DNA from: Streptomyces bikiniensis
GTDB lineage: Bacteria > Actinomycetota > Actinomycetes > Streptomycetales > Streptomycetaceae
Length of the DNA stretch: 64,000 bases
Direction: 5' to 3'
NCBI GenBank assembly: GCA_000716465.1
Contig: JNWL01000040.1
Span: 1-64,000 of the forward strand
Shown here: positions 55,291 to 63,204 of the stretch, piece by piece
Layout: each line of letters opens with the position of its first letter
How positions within the stretch are numbered: position 1 is the first letter of the stretch
Position numbers and translations under genes: made by a program
Notes under the pieces: generated by a model
What the model was told of the DNA's origin: nothing
The model's input: the letters and a program-made list of their open reading frames with translations, nothing else
Databases searched by the model: none

Positions 55291-56241
55291 GTGACGACGC
55301 CCCCGACCACGAACCGGTTGGTCCTCGGCTGTATGGGACTCGGCGGTCCTTGGGACGCCGAGTCGTACGCGGCGGCCGATGTCGAGGCCGCGGAGAGGGC
55401 CGTCGAGGCCGCGCTGGACAGCGGTATCACCGCGTTCGACCATGCCGACATCTACGGGCGGGGCAAGGCCGAAGCGGTCTTCGGCGAGGTCCTGACCCGT
55501 CATCCCTCGCTCCGCGCGCGCATCGACATCCAGACGAAGTGCGGGATCGTGCTCGCCCGTGACGACCGGCCGGGCCTGTACGACCTGCGGGGCCCGTCGA
55601 TCGTGCGGAGGGTCGAGGAATCCCTGATCCGGCTGCGCACCGACGTGCTCGACACGCTCCTGCTGCACCGCCCCGACCCCCTCGCGGACCCCGAGGACGT
55701 GGCGAACGCCCTGCACTCCCTCCATGAGCAGGGTCTCGTCCGCCGGTTCGGCGTCTCCAACATGAGCGCCCCGCAGATCGCCCGCCTCCAGGCGCACCTC
55801 TCGCTGCCGTTGGCGGTCGACCAGCTGGAAATGAGCCTGGCGAGGCGCGACTGGCTGGAGGACGGAGTCCTCGTCAACACCCCGGCCTCGGCCGCCAACG
55901 GCTTCCCCGGGGGCACCGTCGAACACTGCCTGGCCCACGGCATCACCCTGCAGGCCTGGGCACCGCTCGCCCAGGGACGCTTCACCGGCCGACAGGAGAC
56001 CAAGGAGGAACACGCCACCGCCGACCTGGTGGCCCGCCTGGCCGAGGCCAAGGGCACGACCCCGGAGACGATCGTCCTGTGGTGGCTCCAGCACCACCCG
56101 GCCCGTGTCGTCCCCGTCATCGGCACCACCAGCCCCACCCGCATCAGGTCCTGCGCCGACGCCGCGACCGCCGACCCCCGCCTCACCCACGAGGAGTGGT
56201 ACGACCTCTGGATCACGGCCCGTGGCCTGCCGCTGCCCTGA
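55291..56241 (+). CDS. Aldo/keto reductase
   Basis: A 316-residue NADPH-dependent (beta/alpha)8 oxidoreductase starting at GTG 55291 with AGGAG upstream. The catalytic tetrad is visible: Asp and Tyr in FDHADIYGRGK, Lys in IDIQTKCG and His in TLLLHRPDPL. The C-terminal coenzyme-binding segment is VPVIGTTSPTRIRSCADA. The YdhF-like subgroup layout (DQLEMSLARRDWLEDGVL) suggests a small carbonyl substrate; the physiological one is unknown. A strong terminator follows at 56344. Confidence 0.93.
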   Translation: MTTPPTTNRLVLGCMGLGGPWDAESYAAADVEAAERAVEAALDSGITAFDHADIYGRGKAEAVFGEVLTRHPSLRARIDIQTKCGIVLARDDRPGLYDLRGPSIVRRVEESLIRLRTDVLDTLLLHRPDPLADPEDVANALHSLHEQGLVRRFGVSNMSAPQIARLQAHLSLPLAVDQLEMSLARRDWLEDGVLVNTPASAANGFPGGTVEHCLAHGITLQAWAPLAQGRFTGRQETKEEHATADLVARLAEAKGTTPETIVLWWLQHHPARVVPVIGTTSPTRIRSCADAATADPRLTHEEWYDLWITARGLPLP

Positions 56242-56343
56242 GCGTTCTCCGACCTCACGCCGATGCGCGGTGAAGGACGGGGACGGGTGGGCGAGCACGC
56301 GAAGCCCACGGCCGGAAGGCCGGTTCCCGAAGGGCCGCCGAAC

Positions 56344-56387
56344 GCCGGAGGGGCCGTTTCGGATTGCTCCGAAACGGCCCCTCCGGC
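56344..56387. terminator. Very strong bidirectional terminator
   Basis: A perfect 20-bp stem, GCCGGAGGGGCCGTTTCGGA (56344-56363) pairing with 56368-56387, has the loop TTGC. It lies between the aldo/keto reductase (plus) and tRNA-Pro (minus), and is well placed to end both transcripts. Confidence 0.92.
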
Positions 56388-56402
56388 TACGACTCGTTCG
56401 AG

Positions 56403-56476
<74 letters not shown>

Positions 56477-56529
56477 ATGCGCGTCTTCGGCGGGTTGTTC
56501 CCGCGTCGGCGTGCAGGGCAAACATTACC

Positions 56530-59400
56530 TCACTCCGGCGGGTGGAACGACGCACGGGCTGTCACCGCGTCGGGGGCGTGGAGGGACGCGCCGCAGTCCG
56601 CGGCCAGCTCGGTCGCCTTCGCGAGGGCGGCGGCGGAGCCGGTGGCGCGGGCCAGGTCGAGGTGGGCGCGGGCCTCCTCGTAGCGGGAGGGGGACGCGGC
56701 CAGGTGGGCGACGGCCTCGGTGAGGAGGCGGCGGGCCTCGGGCGGGTCGGCGACGGCGGCCGCGCAGCGGAGGGCTTCGCCGAGGGCCGTGGGGGTGCCG
56801 ATGCGTTCGGCGTGGGCGCGGGCCTCGGCGGCGATCCCGGCCGCCCGGTCCGGGTCCGTGGGCGCGAGCGCCCGCGCGAGGTCCAGGGGCCACGGCGCCC
56901 ACACCACGTGGTGGCGGCCCCGGTCGACCAGGGCTTCGGCCGCGGCCTCCAGGGTGTCCACCGCCTCCTCGACGCGTCCCTCCGCGAGCAGCAGCCGGCC
57001 GAGGACGCTGGGGCCGTCGGGCAGGACGATCGCACCCGGCCACGGCGGTCCGAAGGAGTAGCGGTCGGCCACGCTCCGCGCCTCCGCGGTGCGTCCCCGG
57101 GCGACGAGCGTGTCCACGAGAAGGCATGCGGTGTCCCAGTGGACGGGGAGGCCGTTGCCGACCCGGTCGGCCAGGCGCAGGCCCTCCTCCAGGTAGTGCT
57201 GCGCCCTCGGCAGGTTGCCGCGGCGCCGGTGGACGAGGCCCAGGAGGGTGTGGGCGAAGGCGAGGTGGGCGCCGCTCCAGCCCGAGATCTCGAAGGCGCG
57301 GGCCGCCTCCGTGAAGAGGATCCCGGCCCGGTCGGGACGGTCGGAGAAGGCGTACGCGATGCCGGTGAGGGCCGGGATCTCGAAGCCCCAGGTGGGATCG
57401 GTCCAGCCGAGGCCCCGGGCCGGTATGCCGTCGACGAGGGCGAGGTCGCAGAGGCGTACGACCTCGTCGGCGGGTTCGCCGCGCATCATGGCGTCGAACC
57501 CGCGCACCGTGAGCAGGGCCCGCTCGGAGTTGTCCGCGCCGGTGAAGTGCGCGGTGAGGTCGGCCAGGCGGCGGGAGCGGGCGGGGCCGTCCTCCTCTGC
57601 GGCCTGGAACCCCTCGTACATGAAGTTCGCGGCCTGCAGGCGGCGCCGGTCGGTGCCGGGCGGGGTGCGGACGGCCTCGGCGGCGAGGACCCGGGCGGCC
57701 TCCCGGAGCTGGTTGTTGTGGGCGAGGGCCTGCGCGAGCCAGTAGGTGGCGTCGATGCGCAGGCCGTCGTCCAGGCCCGGCAGTTCGAGCGCGGAGCTCA
57801 GGTGGCGGACGGTGGCGGCGGGCGCGGTCAGCAGGGAGGCGCAGCCCAGTTCGTACAGCACCCTGGCGTACGAGTCCGGGCCGGGCGGTTCGGCCAGGGC
57901 CCGCTCCAGACAGCGCCGGGCCGCGTCCGGGGCGCCCACCGCGAGGTGTTCGTCGGCGGCGGCCCGCAGTTGGTCGACGACGTCCTCGTCCTCGTCGGGG
58001 TGCACTTCGAGGAGGTGCCGGGAGACGGCGGCCGGTCCGTGGCCCGCCCCGGTGAGCGCCCAGGCCGCCCGCCCGTGCATCGCGGTCCGCGCGGCCGGTG
58101 ACATCGAGCCGTACACGGCGGACGCGATGAGGGGGTGCGCGAACTCCAGGTGGGTGGGGGCGGGGGACGGCTGGAGGGGTTTCGGGTGGGCGGGCTCCCG
58201 TGTCGCCGCCGGGGCGGGGGCGTCTTCGGCGCGGGGGCCGGCGTCCGGTCCGGTCGGCTTCCCCGGTCCCCGTCCGTTCTGCGCCTCCCGGTCCGCCCTC
58301 GTCGTCACGATCCTCGCCTGGCGGAGGAGTTCGGCGTGCTCGGCGACCTCGGACTCGCTCATTCCGGCGAGCGACGCCAGGAGGCCCGGGGTGCTGTCCG
58401 CGCCGAGGACGGCGATCGCCCGGGCGAGCTGGGTCGGGCCGACGCCGAGTTCTTCGAGGCGGGCGACGAGCCCGCCGCCGCGCGCTTCGGCGCCGAGGCC
58501 GCGCAGGAGGGAGGCGGAGCCCGCGACGGGTTCGAGCATCCGGTCGCGGGCCTTGGCGAGGAGTTCGACCGTCTCGTACGGGTTGCCCGAGGTCACCGTC
58601 CACAGTTCGCGGCAGAACGGCCCGTCGGCGTGGCCGCCCAGCGTCTCCCGGGCGAGCGCGGCGGTGGCCTCGGGCGTGAGGGCGTGCAGGCCCAGGGTCA
58701 CGACGGCGCGGTCGGCGAGCGCGGCGAGGACGGCCGGCACGCCGGTGCGCCGCGGCCCCTCCGGCAGGGGCCGGTGGGCGAGGACGACCAGGGCGGGCAG
58801 CCGGCGGTCCCGCCGGATCCGGGTGAAGGCGTCGAGCCACGCCAGGGATTCGGCGTCGGCCCAGTGCGCGTCGTCCACGAGCAGCACCGGGGGCCGGTCC
58901 CGCAACCGGTCCGCGAGCCGTTCCAGCAGCTTGGCCAGGCCGTCCCGCACACCCTGCGGGTCGGCGGGCGCGGCCGACGAGGAGGGCGGCGGGGCGAGGC
59001 CGAGCGCGGGCGCGAGCAGGTCGAAGTGGCCGCCGCAGAGGAGCCGTACGTCCTCCTCGTCGAAGCGGTCGAGCGCGGGCTGGAGGAGCTGGCGGGTGAC
59101 GTGGAAGGGGACCGAGGTGAGGGTTTCGCCACCCCGGGCCGTCAGGACGGTGCAGCGGTCCCGGGCGGTGCGCCGGATCTCGCGGAGGAGGGTGGTCTTG
59201 CCGATGCCCGCCTCTCCCCGGTAGACGAGGATGCCGCCGCGCACCGGGCCGCCGGCCGTCGCCCCGGCGACGAGTTCGTCCACGGCGTGCGCTGCCGCGG
59301 CGAGCTCCGGGTCGCGTTCGAGCAGCCCGCCGTACGACCCGTCCGGGACCATGGGCGCGAACGGCGTGACGGGCGACGGCTTTTCGGGATCCGACGACAC
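56530..59400 (-). CDS. LAL/STAND-type ATPase lacking a LuxR DNA-binding domain
   Basis: A 956-residue protein starting at GTG 59400. The ATPase module has Walker A GEAGIGKTTLLRE (K68) and Walker B PPVLLVDDAHWADAESLAWL (about 170-185), the usual opening of LuxR-family LAL regulators. After residue 400 there is a long TPR-like helical region (RRRGNLPRAQHYLEEGLRLADR, RVEEAVDTLEAAAEALVDRG). LAL proteins end with a LuxR helix-turn-helix; here the chain stops at TARASFHPPE with none. It is therefore either a truncated regulator or a STAND ATPase with another output. Confidence 0.88.
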   Translation of the reverse strand: MSSDPEKPSPVTPFAPMVPDGSYGGLLERDPELAAAAHAVDELVAGATAGGPVRGGILVYRGEAGIGKTTLLREIRRTARDRCTVLTARGGETLTSVPFHVTRQLLQPALDRFDEEDVRLLCGGHFDLLAPALGLAPPPSSSAAPADPQGVRDGLAKLLERLADRLRDRPPVLLVDDAHWADAESLAWLDAFTRIRRDRRLPALVVLAHRPLPEGPRRTGVPAVLAALADRAVVTLGLHALTPEATAALARETLGGHADGPFCRELWTVTSGNPYETVELLAKARDRMLEPVAGSASLLRGLGAEARGGGLVARLEELGVGPTQLARAIAVLGADSTPGLLASLAGMSESEVAEHAELLRQARIVTTRADREAQNGRGPGKPTGPDAGPRAEDAPAPAATREPAHPKPLQPSPAPTHLEFAHPLIASAVYGSMSPAARTAMHGRAAWALTGAGHGPAAVSRHLLEVHPDEDEDVVDQLRAAADEHLAVGAPDAARRCLERALAEPPGPDSYARVLYELGCASLLTAPAATVRHLSSALELPGLDDGLRIDATYWLAQALAHNNQLREAARVLAAEAVRTPPGTDRRRLQAANFMYEGFQAAEEDGPARSRRLADLTAHFTGADNSERALLTVRGFDAMMRGEPADEVVRLCDLALVDGIPARGLGWTDPTWGFEIPALTGIAYAFSDRPDRAGILFTEAARAFEISGWSGAHLAFAHTLLGLVHRRRGNLPRAQHYLEEGLRLADRVGNGLPVHWDTACLLVDTLVARGRTAEARSVADRYSFGPPWPGAIVLPDGPSVLGRLLLAEGRVEEAVDTLEAAAEALVDRGRHHVVWAPWPLDLARALAPTDPDRAAGIAAEARAHAERIGTPTALGEALRCAAAVADPPEARRLLTEAVAHLAASPSRYEEARAHLDLARATGSAAALAKATELAADCGASLHAPDAVTARASFHPPE

Positions 59401-59525
59401 CGGTGACTCACTCCCCTACCCGAGCTTCTTGCGCGCCGCGGCCGGCGAGACCCACGCGGACCGGCACGAAGCGCTTGTCGGACGAGCCTAGCGTTCCTGA
59501 TCGTTCCGGGGGTGACAATGGCGGG

Positions 59526-60122
59526 GTGAACCGGACCACGCATGATCGGGGCAGGGACCGCGACGAGGAGGGGCGGGCCCGCAGCGCCCGTCCCCGCGAC
59601 GGCCTCGGCCGACCGCTGCCGTACGGGGCGGAGGGGGTGCCCCGGCAGCCGGAGGGGGTCGTGCGGGATCCCGCCGCGACCCTGCGCGAGGCGCAGCGGC
59701 TGCTCGACGCCGGGATGCCCTTCCACGCGCACGAGGTCTTCGAGGACGCCTGGAAGTCCGGGCCGGAGGCGGAGCGCGACCTGTGGCAGGGGCTCGCCCA
59801 GCTCGCCGTGGGCCTGACGCACGCCGCCCGGGGCAACGCGGCGGGCGGGGCGCGGCTGCTGCGGCGCGGCGCCGACCGGCTGGCGGCGGCCGGGGCGGGG
59901 GCCGGGGCCGGGGCTTTTGGACCCGGGGCTCCCGGGAGCGGTTCTCCGGCCCCGGGTCCGTACGGGATCGACGTCGGCGGGCTCGTCTCCTGGGCGCGGG
60001 AGCTGGCCGGGCGTACGGAGGGCACGGAGCGCACGGAAGGGGGCGCGGGGGACGGGGCTGTGGGGCCCGTCGTGGTCGACGCCGCCGCCGAGGCGCCGCG
60101 GCTGCGCCGGAACGCCTCCTGA
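59526..60122 (+). CDS. DUF309-domain protein
   Basis: A 198-residue protein starting at GTG 59526. The DUF309 core is AQRLLDAGMPFHAHEVFEDAWKSGPEAERDLWQGLAQLAVGLTHAARGN, with the HAHEVFEDAWK motif. The family is a small helical bundle of unknown function. The C-terminal third is Gly/Ala/Pro-rich low complexity ([20 protein letters not shown]) and probably disordered. It is divergent from the ATPase gene, with 125 bp between starts. Confidence 0.85.
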   Translation: MNRTTHDRGRDRDEEGRARSARPRDGLGRPLPYGAEGVPRQPEGVVRDPAATLREAQRLLDAGMPFHAHEVFEDAWKSGPEAERDLWQGLAQLAVGLTHAARGNAAGGARLLRRGADRLAAAGAGAGAGAFGPGAPGSGSPAPGPYGIDVGGLVSWARELAGRTEGTERTEGGAGDGAVGPVVVDAAAEAPRLRRNAS

Positions 60123-60206
60123 ATCCGCTCCCTCCCGAGCCCATCCGCTCTTGAACCCGCTCCCTTCCGGGCCCGTTCCCTCCTGGACCGTTCCCTCCCG
60201 GGCCCG

Positions 60207-60376
60207 TTACTTCCCCGCCCCCTCGATCTCCTCCCGCAGTACGGCCGCGTGGCCGGCCGCCGGGTCCGTGGTCGCCGTGAGGAGGGTGACCGTCCCGCGG
60301 GCCGCGAGGTCCTTCAGGCGGGCGAGGGGGTCTCGTAGACGCGGCGGACGCGGACGGCGGGGGTGTGTGCGGCCAT
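60207..60376 (-). pseudogene. DUF488 gene with internal deletion
   Basis: The ATG at 60376 reads MAAHTPAVRVRRVYETPSPA and stops. One base shifted, the DNA continues LARLKDLAARGTVTLLTATT and DPAAGHAAVLREEIEGAGK to a TAA at 60207. These are the first ~15 and last ~37 residues of a DUF488 protein, whose intact form (about 115-120 residues) has VLVDRLWPRG and WY.HD in between. The missing middle of about 60 residues indicates one deletion with a frameshift at GAGACCCC/CTCGCC (near 60325). No function is expected. Confidence 0.82.
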
Positions 60377-60405
60377 GGGGCCAGGGTGCCGGACGGCGCC
60401 CCGGC

Positions 60406-61008
60406 TCACCCGGTGGCGCGCAGCGCCGGAAGGAGGACGGCGTCCACGAAGGCCCGCATGGCCGAGGTGTCCGTGAAGCGCTCCTCGCAGATCCGCTCGA
60501 TGCGGAGCATGCCGAGGAAGGAGGGGGCCACGAAGTCGACGGCGGGGTTCCCGGCCTCGACCTCGCCGCGCTCGACCGCACGCGCCACGATCGCGTCGAT
60601 GGCCGCGATCTCGGGGGCGATGACGGTCTCGCGGAGCGCGGCGCGCAGATCGGGGTGCTGGATGTACGCCTGGGCCACGGCCTCCATGAGGCCGGCGTCG
60701 CGCTCGTGGTGGGAGGCGGCGACACGGGCCGCCTCGCGCAGGTCGCCGGCGAGGGTGCCGGTGTCGATGCCGCCGAAGACGACGCAGCGCCGCCGGGCGA
60801 GGGCGGCGGTGACGAGCCGGGGCTTCGTCCCCCACTGCCGGTAGAGCGTGGCCTTGCCGCACTTGGTGAGGGCCGCGACGCCCTCCATGGTCACCGAGTC
60901 GTAGCCGCCCTCGCGGAGGAGGCGGAGCACCGCGTCGTAGAGCTCGGTCTCGCGCTCCGGCGTGATCTTGCTGCGCCGGGCTGCGGCGGTCGCGGCCTGT
61001 GTGGACAT
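60406..61008 (-). CDS. TetR-family regulator, divergent from the PAP2 gene
   Basis: A 200-residue regulator starting at ATG 61008 (GGGAGG upstream). The DNA-binding domain is TELYDAVLRLLREGGYDSVTMEGVAALTKCGKATLYRQWGTKPRLVTAAL (about 20-70). A C-terminal TetR ligand domain follows (PAVDFVAPSFLGMLRIERICEERF), similar to the TetR_C_16/AcrR-type regulators. A 38-bp near-perfect palindrome lies 54 bp upstream, between it and the PAP2 gene. It probably represses itself and the PAP2/transporter pair. Confidence 0.92.
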   Translation of the reverse strand: MSTQAATAAARRSKITPERETELYDAVLRLLREGGYDSVTMEGVAALTKCGKATLYRQWGTKPRLVTAALARRRCVVFGGIDTGTLAGDLREAARVAASHHERDAGLMEAVAQAYIQHPDLRAALRETVIAPEIAAIDAIVARAVERGEVEAGNPAVDFVAPSFLGMLRIERICEERFTDTSAMRAFVDAVLLPALRATG

Positions 61009-61061
61009 CGGTCCCTCCCGTAGGGGTCTCCCTCTGCACATACGAGAGTAGGGGGTGCACA

Positions 61062-61099
61062 ATCGAGACGCAAACGTATCGATACGCTTGCGTCTCGAT
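61062..61099. promoter_or_regulatory. 38-bp palindromic TetR operator
   Basis: Two 19-bp arms meet at 61080/61081. The left arm is ATCGAGACGCAAACGTATC. The right arm is its reverse complement with one mismatch (A versus G). The core CGTATCGATACG is perfect. It is centred in the divergent gap between the TetR gene (61008) and PAP2 (61175), and is long enough to bind two TetR dimers. Confidence 0.88.
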
Positions 61100-61174
61100 G
61101 AGAACGGATCTAGGCTTCCTCCGTTTGCTGCCGATTTGACTGATTGACCGATGGACGGATCAGAGGGCCGTGCG

Positions 61175-62092
61175 ATGGCTGCCGGGATGAGCGGGATACG
61201 AGGACCACGTCCTGCAGGACCTGGGGCGACGCCTACCCCCGGCCCCGCCGGTCACGCCGGTCACGACATCGGCGCGGAGAGCGCGGAGAGCGCGGAGAGC
61301 GGGCAGGCCCCGGGCCCGGAGGAGAACCCGCCCCCACGGCAGGTCCCGCGACCGCCCCTCCTGCGCGAGCTGCTGCTCGTCACCGCCCTGTTCCTCGTCT
61401 ACAAGTTCGGCCGGCTCTTCGCCAACGGGCACGAGGTCCGCGCCTTCCACAACGCCGACCGCGTCTGGGACGCCGAGCGCGCGTTCCACCTGCCGGGCGA
61501 GGGGGCGGTCCAACAGCTCCTGATGCACGGCGAGCCGCTGATTCGGGCCGCGAACACGTACTACGCGGCCGTGCACTTCCCCGCCACGGCCGCCTTCCTC
61601 GTCTGGCTGTACCTGCGCCGCCCGGCGCACTACCTGTGGTCGCGCCGCGTGCTCGCGCTCCTCACCGCCGCCGCGCTCGCGCTGCACCTGCTGGTGCCGC
61701 TCGCGCCGCCCCGGATGCTCGCCGCCACCGGCCTGGTCGACACCGCCCGGGTCTACGGCCCCTCCGTCTACGGGGCCGTGCCGGAGACGGACTCGATGGC
61801 GAACCAGTTCGCCGCCATGCCGTCGCTGCACTTCGGCTGGGCCCTGATGGTCGCGATCGGCCTGATGGCCGCCACCCGCTCCCGGTGGCGGGCGCTCTGG
61901 CTGCTGCACCCGCTGGCCACCCTGCTCGTCATCGTCGGCACCGCCAACCACTACTGGTTCGACGCGCTCGCCGCCGCCGTGCTCCTCGGCCTCGCGCTGC
62001 TCGCCGTCCGCGCCCCCGGCCACCGGACGGCGACCCCATCCGTACGCCGTCCGCCCGGGGCGGCGGCCCTCCCGGTCGGAGCCCTGCGATGA
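61175..62092 (+). CDS. PAP2-superfamily membrane phosphatase (inositol phosphorylceramide synthase-like)
   Basis: A 305-residue membrane protein starting at ATG 61175 (GAGGG upstream; the ATG at 61151 has none). The first 55 residues are polar and include a 9-bp repeat encoding SAESAESAES. About six TM helices follow. Active-site motifs of the PAP2_3 group are MPSLHFGWALMVAIG and GTANHYWFDALAAAV, with the catalytic His residues. It probably handles lipid phosphates at the outer membrane face. It overlaps the transporter gene by 4 bp and lies behind the TetR operator. Confidence 0.88.
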   Translation: MAAGMSGIRGPRPAGPGATPTPGPAGHAGHDIGAESAESAESGQAPGPEENPPPRQVPRPPLLRELLLVTALFLVYKFGRLFANGHEVRAFHNADRVWDAERAFHLPGEGAVQQLLMHGEPLIRAANTYYAAVHFPATAAFLVWLYLRRPAHYLWSRRVLALLTAAALALHLLVPLAPPRMLAATGLVDTARVYGPSVYGAVPETDSMANQFAAMPSLHFGWALMVAIGLMAATRSRWRALWLLHPLATLLVIVGTANHYWFDALAAAVLLGLALLAVRAPGHRTATPSVRRPPGAAALPVGALR

Positions 62093-63123
62093 ATCCCGCC
62101 GCCGGCACCGCGCTCGCGGTGCTCCTCTCCCTCGTCTCCGCCGCCGGTTACGCGCTCGCCGCCGTCGCCCAGTCCCGGCTCGCCGCTGCCTCGCCCGCCT
62201 CCCCCGACGGACGCGGAGCGCTGCGCGCGCTGCTCGCCCGGGGGCAGTGGTGGTGGGCGGTCGGCCTGAACGCCGCCGGGGCCCTCGCCCACGTGGCCGC
62301 CCTGCACTACGGTCCGCTGACCCTGGTCCAGCCGCTCGGCGCGCTGACCCTCGTGGCGGCGCTGCCGCTCGGCGCGTACTGCGCGCGCCGGCGGGTGACC
62401 CGCACCGAGTGGCGCGGAGCCGCGTGGACCCTGGCCGGTCTCGTCGGCCTGGTCGCGGTCACCGGGCCCGCGGCCCCCGGCGAGGCGCTCAGCCTGCGCG
62501 AGGCGCTGGTCGTCGCCGCGGCGACGGCGCTCCTGATCGCCGCGCTCTCCTCGGGCCGCCGCCACGGGCCCGAGGGGCGGGCCGCCGGACGCGGGCTCGG
62601 GCACGCCACGGCCTCCGGCATCGCGTCCGGTGTCGCCTCGGCGCTCACCCAGACCCTGACGGCCGCGCTCGCCCTCGACCTCCCCGGCGCCGAGCCGACC
62701 TGGTGGCAGACCGCGCTGCTCGCGGTGCTCATATCCGGTTTCGCCACGGGCGGGCTGCTGCTCTCCCAGGCCGCCTACCGGGGCGGGCTCGCGGCGCCGC
62801 TGGCCGTCGTCAACCTCTCGAACCCGGCGGCCGCCGCCGTGATCGGCGTGGCCCTCCTCGGCGAGACCTTCCGGGCGGGCGCGTGGGGCTGGTTCGCCGC
62901 CGCCGGAGCGTCGCTGATCGCGGCGCGGGGCGTGGTGCTCCTGACGAAGGGCGACGGCGGGACGGGAGAGGCGGGGGCCGCCACCGGGACGGGTGCCGGG
63001 GCCGTCGCCGACGCGAGCGCCGAGACCGGGGCCGTCGTCGGGGCCGGGGGCCTTCCGGCGGCCCGGATCGCCGGTCTCGCCGCGCCGGAGACCGAGCCGG
63101 CGGGCGTCCCGCTCGCGGGGTGA
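62089..63123 (+). CDS. EamA/DMT-like multidrug or metabolite transporter
   Basis: A 344-residue protein with about ten TM helices (for example ALAVLLSLVSAAGYALAAVAQ, PLTLVQPLGALTLVAALPLG, WWQTALLAVLISGFATGGLLL, LAVVNLSNPAAAAVIGVALLGE). The two-fold repeat and GPLTLVQPLG...NLSNPAAAAVIG..LLGE segments fit DMT-superfamily exporters. A Gly/Ala-rich cytoplasmic tail of about 55 residues ends the protein. It starts at ATG 62089, overlapping the PAP2 stop (ATGA), so the two are co-translated and under the same TetR control. Confidence 0.88.
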   Translation: MNPAAGTALAVLLSLVSAAGYALAAVAQSRLAAASPASPDGRGALRALLARGQWWWAVGLNAAGALAHVAALHYGPLTLVQPLGALTLVAALPLGAYCARRRVTRTEWRGAAWTLAGLVGLVAVTGPAAPGEALSLREALVVAAATALLIAALSSGRRHGPEGRAAGRGLGHATASGIASGVASALTQTLTAALALDLPGAEPTWWQTALLAVLISGFATGGLLLSQAAYRGGLAAPLAVVNLSNPAAAAVIGVALLGETFRAGAWGWFAAAGASLIAARGVVLLTKGDGGTGEAGAATGTGAGAVADASAETGAVVGAGGLPAARIAGLAAPETEPAGVPLAG

Positions 63124-63143
63124 GGGCGGACGTCACCCGCATT

Positions 63144-63190
63144 CGTCACCTTGACGACAACCGAATCCACCCCCTATCGTCAATATGACG
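63144..63190. promoter_or_regulatory. Twin palindromes and promoter upstream of the SPFH gene
   Basis: CGTCACCTTGACG (63144-63156) and CGTCAATATGACG (63178-63190) are two copies of the inverted repeat TCGTCA-N3-TGACGA, 34 bp centre to centre. A promoter with TTGACG (63151-63156) and TATCGT (63175-63180), 18 bp apart, overlaps both copies. A dimeric repressor bound at both would cover the -35 and -10 boxes. The regulator is not in the window. Confidence 0.7.
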
Positions 63191-63204
63191 ACAAGGGGGC
63201 TTCC

